6,329 bases of DNA from Thermoplasmata archaeon (GTDB lineage Archaea > Thermoplasmatota > Thermoplasmata > Lutacidiplasmatales > UBA184). The notes below the pieces were generated by a model. That model worked only from the letters and a program-made list of their open reading frames with translations. It did not search any database and was not told where the DNA came from. The stretch spans positions 1-6,329 of the forward strand of contig JASHQN010000050.1 in NCBI GenBank assembly GCA_030039135.1, given 5' to 3'. The position numbers and the translations under genes are program-made. Positions 1-4,321 of the stretch are shown one piece after another. Position 1 is the stretch's first letter, and each line of letters starts with the position of its first letter.

Positions 1-163
1 TGCCCGGCAGTTCACCTGCCTCCACGGTCCGTATCAGCTCGGAACTTGGCACACCGGAATCCCACGGGGTCTCGCCGGCGGCGTAGATTTGCCTCATAGT
101 TTCTTGAAACTCTTCGCCGGATTGGCGGGAGGGGTCGCGGCGTCCCGAGCCCAGTCGTTGCAT
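1..163 (-). CDS. Probable SAM-dependent methyltransferase, N-terminal part only
   Basis: Reading leftward from an ATG at 163 gives 54 codons without a stop before the window edge. Residues 25-34 read YAAGETPWDS, followed by GVPSSEL, then a helix ending in AGELPG. This Y-x-A-G-x-T-P-W-D-x-G-x-P arrangement is what I recall from the lead-in of small class I SAM-dependent methyltransferases of the thiopurine methyltransferase-like type, just before the VLDVGCGTG-type SAM loop. That loop would lie beyond position 1, so the catalytic core cannot be inspected. The first ~20 residues are basic and polar and need not be translated: a second in-frame ATG at 97 starts MRQIYAAGE and is an alternative start. 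An AT-richer stretch at 193-204 lies ~35 nt upstream of the first ATG and could be its promoter. The gene lies just outside the tRNA-end repeat at 352, so it is probably host sequence. The substrate is unknown. Confidence 0.6.
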   Translation of the reverse strand, partial: MQRLGSGRRDPSRQSGEEFQETMRQIYAAGETPWDSGVPSSELIRTVEAGELPG

Positions 164-470
164 TAACCGGTGACGCGCATCCCCCGAGACGCTCTAATTC
201 GTATCGGTCCGGTCTTGAGAGTATCTATCGCCTTGGCCCCGGGCAGGGACGGCCGTCGGGGGCGGACCCTTTGGAGAAGAGGCAGTTCTTCCCACGGGGG
301 CTCGCTGGTTGGCTTCGCCCGTCCCAAGCGACGGCCGGATCGATTGGAGTGAAATCAGCCGCGGGAGGGATCTGACCTAAGGGTTCAAAGCCCTGCACGA
401 GCGGACGCAGGAGCCCCGCGAGGGAACCCTCCCATCGGGCGGGGGTGCGGCTGCCAAACCGGAGGGAGAG
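164..470. other. Gene-free stretch containing the left tRNA-end repeat
   Basis: These 307 bases lie between the methyltransferase start and the toxin stop. I see no convincing protein: the 60-codon plus-strand frame at 170-352 is arginine/glycine-rich low-complexity translation with no recognisable motif. The only structured element is the tRNA-Thr 3'-end copy with its attached T-arm-like block at 352-396. From about 190 to 206 there is an AT-richer patch that may belong to the methyltransferase promoter. I found nothing else. Confidence 0.6.
352..396 (-). repeat. tRNA-Thr 3'-end copy, left site (att-like), with T-arm-like block
   Basis: Positions 352-375 match 3289-3312 at 23 of 24 bases (first 20 identical, one mismatch at 372). 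At 3289-3312 this sequence is the 3' half of the T arm, the 3' acceptor strand, the discriminator base and five trailing bases of tRNA-Thr. A truncated 3' tRNA copy in the same orientation, ~2.9 kb downstream of an intact tRNA gene, is the classic trace of integration at a tRNA gene. Positions 382-396 (ggttcaaagccctgc) add a plus-strand T-arm-like motif. It recurs with 13 of 15 identities at 1152-1166 but is absent beside the intact tRNA. The rest of the tRNA is missing, so this copy cannot be functional. Confidence 0.7.
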
Positions 471-821
471 TCAGGGTAGCTTTCCTCGTCTTTCTCCTTG
501 AGCCGTAATGGCCTTCCGCAGCCGCTGAAGCTTGTCGTAGAACTCGGGCAGACGGAAACCGAATGCGATGAAAACATGGGTCTCGCCGCGTCGGAAGTAA
601 ACTCCCCTCCAGAGATCGCCGACATGAAGCGAGAAGAGGCCTTCTGTCGCCACCCGTTGACGTTGCCGCAGTTCTGAGCTGTACCACTCCGGCCCATGGG
701 CGATCGGCGAATCGCCGGCGGCGATCTCTCGGAACGCCGCGATGAACACCTCGCGGATTTCGGGAGGCAGCGCCAGAAACTCTGTGTCCGCCTCCTCGAT
801 GCTTTCGAGGCGAAAGGGCAC
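471..821 (-). CDS. RelE/ParE-superfamily-like toxin
   Basis: This 116-residue protein probably starts at GTG 821, seven bases after the antitoxin stop. A GAGG ribosome-binding motif (827-830, minus strand) lies five bases before that GTG. The longer ATG frame from 938 would run through the antitoxin gene and only adds a serine/arginine-rich shadow. The N-terminus (VPFRLESIEEADTEFLALPP) resembles the first strand and helix of RelE-type toxins. The C-terminal half has the family's usual ending: a charged strand in HVGDLWRGVYF, another strand in THVFIAFGFRLPEFYDKL, with an R-x-P-E-F-Y near the C-terminus where RelE relatives often have H-R-x-x-x-Y. RelE relatives cleave mRNA on the ribosome, while ParE relatives target gyrase; the sequence alone does not decide between them. 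The insert around residues 40-55 makes it somewhat longer than the usual 85-100 residues. Pairing with the upstream small gene supports the call. Confidence 0.62.
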   Translation of the reverse strand: MPFRLESIEEADTEFLALPPEIREVFIAAFREIAAGDSPIAHGPEWYSSELRQRQRVATEGLFSLHVGDLWRGVYFRRGETHVFIAFGFRLPEFYDKLQRLRKAITAQGERRGKLP

Positions 822-828
822 AGAGTCC

Positions 829-1041
829 TCAGTAGGGCTGCTTTCGGCTACGGGCGATGAGTTCCTCGATGGGATGCGACTTGCCTTCCCGGATTCGCCG
901 GGCAAGCTCGGCCATCGTGAGCTGAGTCGGGTGGGCAATCAAGAGACCGCGAATCACGTCGTCGTAGGTTGCGCCCCCGGTCTTCAGGCTCTCCAGGAGC
1001 TTCCTCGTTTCCTGAGAGACGGTGATGGTGGTGGCTGCCAT
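829..1041 (-). CDS. Small antitoxin, VapB/DUF7557-like ribbon-helix-helix type
   Basis: This 70-residue protein starts at ATG 1041. Its first part, TITVSQETRKLLESLKTGG followed by ATYDDVIRGLL, has the strand-helix-helix layout and the T-Y-D-D-V-I-x-x-L-L signature that I associate with short archaeal antitoxins (DUF7557/VapB-like). In such proteins the N-terminal strand pairs in a dimer to bind DNA. The second half (AELARRIREGKSHPIEELIARS) is a charged amphipathic helix, fitting a toxin-binding tail. The stop is seven bases before the toxin's GTG, so the two are translated from one transcript with the antitoxin first. The pair is expected to repress itself through the operator region upstream; a small inverted repeat is present at 1073-1089. 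The gene lies in the island's left cassette. The partner being RelE-like rather than a PIN-domain VapC toxin is worth noting. Confidence 0.68.
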   Translation of the reverse strand: MAATTITVSQETRKLLESLKTGGATYDDVIRGLLIAHPTQLTMAELARRIREGKSHPIEELIARSRKQPY

Positions 1042-1072
1042 GGCATGCTCAAATTTCGATTATGGATCCAAC

Positions 1073-1089
1073 CCAATTAAGACTATTGG
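1073..1089. promoter_or_regulatory. Inverted repeat CCAAT-N7-ATTGG upstream of the antitoxin
   Basis: The two perfect 5-bp arms, CCAAT at 1073-1077 and ATTGG at 1085-1089, are separated by taagact. The element lies 32-48 bp upstream of the antitoxin ATG, and the TTAATT core overlaps the best candidate TATA box, centred ~37 bp from the start codon. That position would suit an autoregulatory operator, because a bound antitoxin dimer would block TBP. The arms are short and could occur by chance. Confidence 0.25.
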
Positions 1090-1127
1090 AAAGTCGAGTG
1101 CCTCGAACCGCCTGAATTAGACTCAAG

Positions 1128-1168
1128 AGCCGCGGGAGGGCATTTCCCTTTGGTTCGAATCCCTGCGG
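1128..1168 (-). repeat. tRNA-Thr 3'-end copy, middle site, with T-arm-like block
   Basis: Positions 1128-1140 (agccgcgggaggg) match the tRNA-Thr acceptor/T-stem end at 3294-3306 and the left site at 357-369 exactly. After 11 bases comes ggttcgaatccctgc (1152-1166), 13 of 15 identical to 382-396 of the left site, where the spacer is 12 bases. The whole site can fold: CCGCGGG at 1130-1136 pairs with CCC-t-GCGG at 1161-1168 with one bulged T, and AGGG/CCCT (1137-1140 and 1146-1149) can close a small inner hairpin. It looks like a shrunken tRNA-like element or a decayed integration site. It lies between the toxin-antitoxin pair and the cyclase. Confidence 0.5.
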
Positions 1169-1261
1169 AGGCCGTGTTCGAAATCACCGCAGAGTGAGCG
1201 ACCCGGTGGATCCTGATAAGCCGAGCCTGGTACCGTTCGGATCTAGGGGGCCGCGGGACGC

Positions 1262-3175
1262 TTACGCGAGATTGATCTTCTTTAGGACTTGGAGAAACCG
1301 AGGGTCGTGACGAAGTGGCTCGAGCCGTGAATCGACCCGAATGATCTGGAGTGCGATGTCGACCTCTTCGACGGCCTTGAATAGGATCCGAAACGCCTCA
1401 TCCAGGTCATCCATGAAGGCGTAAATCATCACGAGATGACCGTTGGCCGGCGGGCGGCCGGCCCTGTGCCTCTCCGCCTCCAGAATTTGTCGTGCCGTCT
1501 CACGCTCTCCTAGCAGCGCGCGAAACCACGCTATCGGTAGCTGATCCGGCTCAGGGTCAACCTCGATGGCGCGTTCTGCCTCGGCAAGACCAGAACGGAA
1601 ATCGGACTGAGCGTAGAAGTACCACGCCTGTGCGTGGTGGTATGTCGAGGAGTTCGGAGCGAGAGTTCGAATTCGTTCGATGACCGGTTTGGCCGCGTCC
1701 AGCTTGCCGAGCACGCAGAGAATCATGGCGTAGTAGCCCAGCGAACCACGGGATTGGGGATCGAGTTCGTCGCCAATCGCGAGCTCCCGGAGGGCCTCTT
1801 CGACGCGCCCCTCCTCAAGTAGGACGGCCCCGTACTCTTGGTGCGCGAATGCGTAGCTGGGGTTGAGTGCTATGGCGCGCTTCAGCTCTTTCTCGGCTCC
1901 CTTGAAATCCCAGTGGCTCCACAGGATCATCCCCAGGGAACAGTGCCCTTCGGCCAGATCCGGATCGAGTTCCACGGCATGCGCCGCGTAGGCCCGACTG
2001 GCCGGAAGCCACTCCTGTCGCGACGCGATGTAGTCCCCCCAACCGAGGTGGGTCGTGGCGTCGGCCAGACCAGAGAAGGCCCTTGCATTCTTTGGGTCGA
2101 TGGAAACCGCGAGATCGAATTGCTTCTTGGCTCCCCGGATGATCTCCTCAGACCACCCAGAGCTGAGCAGTGCCCTCCCCTTGAGATACGCCAAGTACGA
2201 ATCTGGGTGCACTGTCGGTCGCTCTTCGAGTCGGCGTAGCTCAGGCTGACCCAGTCTGATTTTGAGCGCTTCGGCAATCTCCTTCGCGACGTCGCTCTGG
2301 ACGGCGAAAATGTCGTCGAGCTTCCGATCGTACGTGCTGGCCCAGAGGTGGCCCTGTGAGTCCGCGTCGACGAGCTGGACGGTGATGCGGACCTGGTTGC
2401 CCGCCTTCCGGACACTCCCCTCGAGGACGGTGCCCACTCCGAGCTCGCTCCCGATTTGAGAGACCGGTTTTGGGGACGTCTTGTACAGAGTCACGGAAGT
2501 CCGGGCGATGACCTGGAGTTCGGGGAGCTGCGAGAGGACCGTGATGAGCTCCTCGGTCATGCCGTCCGCGAAGTACTCGTTCTCGGGGTCGGAGCTCATG
2601 TTCGCAAGCGGCAGGACGGCGAGCCGCCGGTCACCGTTCCGGGGGCGCGGGGCGTGGACGGTGGTCCATGGCAGTACGACCCGGTAGACCTCCACCGGCT
2701 CGAGAACTCCTCTGAGGGACTTTGGTCCGAGCCGCTCGAACGCGTACGGAACCTTGTGGCGGACATGCTCCCAGACAACCCCGGACAGGCAGATTCCGCC
2801 AGGGTCCGCGAGCGGTTCCACTCGGGCGGCGACGTTGACGGCGTCCCCCAAGATGTCGGCGCCTTCGCTCTCGACATCCCCGACATGAACACCGATCCGA
2901 ACTCTCAAGGGCAGCCGCTCCCCACCGGCAGAACGCTCGTGGGCGCGCCGCTGGAAGTCCACGGCGCACTCAATGGCGTCCAGCGCGTTCCCGAACTCGA
3001 CTAACATGCCATCGCCCGTCGACTTCACGAGACGGCCCTGGTGCGCCGCGAGGATCGATTGAGCAAGCTCTCCCTGCTCGCGAATGAGTTGAAGAGCGGT
3101 TTTTTCATCCGTCTGGGCAAGGTGCGTCGAACCCACGAGATCGGTGAACATGATGGCGGAGAGTCGACGCACCAT
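1262..3175 (-). CDS. Class III adenylate cyclase with TolB-like domain and TPR repeats
   Basis: This 637-residue protein makes a cyclic nucleotide, most likely cAMP from ATP. Residues 1-165 form the class III catalytic domain, and every expected active-site residue is present. D12 (FTDLVGST) and D55 (STGDG) are the metal-binding aspartates, K51 and D107 (ADILGD) are the adenine-selecting pair, and N114 and R118 (VNVAAR) stabilise the transition state. Residues ~183-300 match the TolB-like/FlgO-like domain often fused to such cyclases (RLAVLPLANMSSDPENEYFA; LEGSVRKAGNQVRIT; GHLWASTYDR). From ~325 to ~600 there are TPR-type helix pairs with A-x-x-x-P endings such as AVSIDPKNARAF, AVELDPDLAEGH and AIALNPSYAFAH. 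There is no signal peptide or membrane segment, so it should be cytosolic, with the TPRs probably binding a partner. The ATG at 3175 directly precedes the catalytic domain and lies ~30 bp from a TATA-like box, fitting a leaderless start. This architecture is common in soil bacteria, so horizontal transfer is plausible. Confidence 0.93.
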   Translation of the reverse strand: MVRRLSAIMFTDLVGSTHLAQTDEKTALQLIREQGELAQSILAAHQGRLVKSTGDGMLVEFGNALDAIECAVDFQRRAHERSAGGERLPLRVRIGVHVGDVESEGADILGDAVNVAARVEPLADPGGICLSGVVWEHVRHKVPYAFERLGPKSLRGVLEPVEVYRVVLPWTTVHAPRPRNGDRRLAVLPLANMSSDPENEYFADGMTEELITVLSQLPELQVIARTSVTLYKTSPKPVSQIGSELGVGTVLEGSVRKAGNQVRITVQLVDADSQGHLWASTYDRKLDDIFAVQSDVAKEIAEALKIRLGQPELRRLEERPTVHPDSYLAYLKGRALLSSGWSEEIIRGAKKQFDLAVSIDPKNARAFSGLADATTHLGWGDYIASRQEWLPASRAYAAHAVELDPDLAEGHCSLGMILWSHWDFKGAEKELKRAIALNPSYAFAHQEYGAVLLEEGRVEEALRELAIGDELDPQSRGSLGYYAMILCVLGKLDAAKPVIERIRTLAPNSSTYHHAQAWYFYAQSDFRSGLAEAERAIEVDPEPDQLPIAWFRALLGERETARQILEAERHRAGRPPANGHLVMIYAFMDDLDEAFRILFKAVEEVDIALQIIRVDSRLEPLRHDPRFLQVLKKINLA

Positions 3176-3199
3176 GGTCGCGCCGGGAATTCCTGTTCG

Positions 3200-3210
3200 G
3201 TTAGATTACT
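3200..3210 (-). promoter_or_regulatory. Possible TATA box for the cyclase gene
   Basis: On the minus strand this reads AGTAATCTAA, preceded by a purine-rich GAGG stretch where a BRE would lie. Its centre is ~30 bp upstream of the cyclase ATG, which would place transcription start at or just before the start codon. No clear Shine-Dalgarno motif precedes the ATG, in keeping with a leaderless message. The match to the archaeal consensus is weak. Confidence 0.3.
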
Positions 3211-3288
3211 CCTCGGGCTAAGGCGCCACGACGGTGTTCTGATGTATTGGGACTTCTGGAAGGAGGCAGACCCGCGCCGCTCGAAGGA

Positions 3289-3312
3289 AAATCAGCCGCG
3301 GGAGGGATTTGA
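3289..3312 (-). repeat. tRNA-Thr 3' end, right island boundary (att-like)
   Basis: This is the parental copy of the 24-nt repeat. It contains the 3' part of the T loop and T stem, the 3' acceptor strand, the discriminator base and the short trailer (tgattt on the minus strand). The match with 352-375 continues past the tRNA's mature end into that trailer, so the shared block is not only conserved tRNA sequence. The trailer's T-run at 3288-3291 (minus) may also terminate tRNA transcription. Confidence 0.7.
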
Positions 3313-3366
3313 ACCCTCGGCCTGCTCCTTACCAAGGAGCCGCTCTACCTGCTGAGCCACCGCGGC
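3294..3366 (-). tRNA. trnT: tRNA-Thr (anticodon GGT)
   Basis: On the minus strand the 73 bases fold into a complete cloverleaf. The acceptor stem is GCCGCGG/CCGCGGC. The D arm is GCTC with loop AGCAGGTA and GAGC. The anticodon arm is GCTCC/GGAGC around loop TTGGTAA, with GGT (3331-3333) at the centre, reading ACC and ACU threonine codons. The variable loop has five bases (AGGCC) and the T arm is GAGGG-TTCAAAT-CCCTC. The discriminator is T (U73) and no CCA is encoded, which fits archaeal tRNA-Thr. There is no intron. The 5' end is three bases after the enoyl-CoA hydratase stop and no AT-rich promoter box lies upstream, so the tRNA may be processed from the hydratase transcript. Its 3' end serves as the island boundary. 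Confidence 0.97.
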
Positions 3367-3369
3367 GCT

Positions 3370-4257
3370 TCAGCGTCGACTCGACTCTTGCTCCCTCTTC
3401 CGCTTTCCGGTCGATCCCGAGGACGACGGCTCCCGGCTCCACGGGAACGCGGCCGACGCGGTCTTCCATCCCGACCTCGTCATGGGCGCGGTCGGCCGTT
3501 TGTTGAGGAACGCGTTCATCCCCTCGCGCTGGCCTTCGGAGCCGAACAGGCGAGCCCAGAGGTCGAGCTCGTACTCGAGGCCGGCATCGACGTCGGCGTC
3601 GATCGCGTTGAGGAGGGCGTACTTGGCCGCGGCGAGCGCGAGCGGCGGTTTCGAAGCGAGCTCCTCTGCGAGCGCCATCGAGGTCGGGAGCAGCTCGGCC
3701 CGCGGAACGACTCGGTCGACCAGTCCCGCCTCCAGCGCCTCGGTCGCCGACACCGGCCGACCGGTAAGGATCCACCGTCGGGCCCGCGCGGCACCGACCC
3801 GACGCGGGAGCCGCCGCGTTCCGCCCCAGCCGGGCATGATCCCGAGATTGATCTCGGGTTGCCCGAACTGAGCGTCATCGCTGGCGATGAGGAAGTCGCA
3901 GGCCAGGCAGATCTCGCATCCCCCGCCGTAGGCGACGCCGTGTACCGCCGCGATCACGGGGAGGGGGAGCCGCTCGATCGCGCGCGTCACCGACTGGCCA
4001 AGACCGCCGTGCTCCCGAGCCTGCTCCGGCCCCATCGTGGCCATCTCGCGGATGTTCGCCCCGGCGGCGAACGCCTTTTCGGCCGCGCTCGCGAGAACGA
4101 TCACGCGAACCTCCTCGTCTTCCTCCGCCTCGGCGAACCGCGCGAGAAGGAGTTCAAGCACCGGCCGGCTGAGCACATTGACGGGCGGGTGGTCGAGCGT
4201 CAGGACCATCGTCCGTCCCAAGCGAGCCGAGCGGACGAGACCGGCGGGGACGTCCAT
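3370..4257 (-). CDS. Enoyl-CoA hydratase/isomerase (crotonase family)
   Basis: This 295-residue protein is a crotonase-fold enzyme that probably adds water across trans-2-enoyl-CoA in fatty acid or amino acid breakdown. Crotonase landmarks are in order: AFAAGANIREM (61-72), the first oxyanion-hole segment; HGVAYGGGCE (106-115), with G112 as second oxyanion donor and E115 as the first catalytic glutamate; and FGQPEINLGIMPGWGGTRRL (131 onward), with E135 as the second. Having both glutamates favours a true hydratase over an isomerase. The usual C-terminus (EGMNAFLNKR) ends near residue 255, but the frame continues ~36 residues in serine/arginine-rich sequence unlike the family. A one-base shift just after NKR would meet a TGA at 3480-3482 and give a normal length, so a frameshift (real or sequencing) is possible. 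The ATG at 4257 is 28 bp from a clear TATA box at 4281-4289, suggesting a leaderless message. It is divergent from nop5 and leads into tRNA-Thr. Confidence 0.9.
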   Translation of the reverse strand: MDVPAGLVRSARLGRTMVLTLDHPPVNVLSRPVLELLLARFAEAEEDEEVRVIVLASAAEKAFAAGANIREMATMGPEQAREHGGLGQSVTRAIERLPLPVIAAVHGVAYGGGCEICLACDFLIASDDAQFGQPEINLGIMPGWGGTRRLPRRVGAARARRWILTGRPVSATEALEAGLVDRVVPRAELLPTSMALAEELASKPPLALAAAKYALLNAIDADVDAGLEYELDLWARLFGSEGQREGMNAFLNKRPTAPMTRSGWKTASAAFPWSREPSSSGSTGKRKREQESSRR

Positions 4258-4280
4258 GGCCGCGCGGAGCCTTGCCCGTC

Positions 4281-4289
4281 TATTTATTG
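4281..4289. promoter_or_regulatory. Shared TATA box between enoyl-CoA hydratase and nop5
   Basis: This is the only AT-rich stretch in the 64-bp gap between the divergent starts. It reads TATTTATTG on the plus strand and CAATAAATA on the minus strand, both acceptable archaeal TATA boxes. Its centre is 28 bp from the hydratase ATG and 37 bp from the nop5 ATG at 4322. It is exactly 28 bp from an in-frame GTG at 4313. One TBP site may therefore serve both directions. Confidence 0.55.
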
Positions 4290-4321
4290 CGCTCGCCCTG
4301 TCGAGCCCGAGCGTGGCTCGA

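Larger units (their letters stand above)
352..3312. mobile_element. Small tRNA-Thr-associated genomic island, apparently without integrase
   Basis: The segment is bounded by the 3' end of intact tRNA-Thr on the right and a 24-nt direct repeat of that end on the left. It carries accessory-type cargo: a toxin-antitoxin pair and a multidomain cyclase of a kind best known from bacteria. Its base composition is lower in GC than the flank in the lines I counted (29 of 60 at 1021-1080 and 37 of 60 at 2281-2340, against 44 of 60 at 4681-4740). A third copy of the repeat core at 1128-1140 divides it into a ~0.8 kb toxin-antitoxin cassette and a ~2.2 kb cyclase cassette. No integrase, recombinase or replication gene is visible. 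It is therefore either a remnant or a non-autonomous element moved by an integrase encoded elsewhere. The boundaries are inferred from the repeats only. Confidence 0.5.

Noticed and set aside
170..352. 60-codon plus-strand ORF
   Set aside because: Arginine/glycine-rich translation with no motif and no promoter, ending at the tRNA-end repeat. It looks like a chance open frame in GC-rich DNA.
471..938. Longer 155-residue start for the toxin at ATG 938
   Set aside because: The extra N-terminus overlaps the antitoxin in another frame and has no family resemblance. GTG 821 has a ribosome-binding motif and begins at the family's first strand.
1250..1258. Possible fourth copy of the tRNA-end core (gccgcggga)
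   Set aside because: Only nine bases match and the sequence then diverges with no T-arm block nearby. This is within chance for GC-rich DNA.
2456..3004. 182-codon plus-strand ORF opposite the cyclase
   Set aside because: It is antisense to the highly conserved catalytic and TolB-like domains, so the open frame is a shadow of codon bias.
4037..4321. Upstream extension of nop5 to ATG 4037
   Set aside because: It would run antisense through the N-terminus of the enoyl-CoA hydratase and across the promoter. The Nop5 N-terminal strand begins right after ATG 4322.
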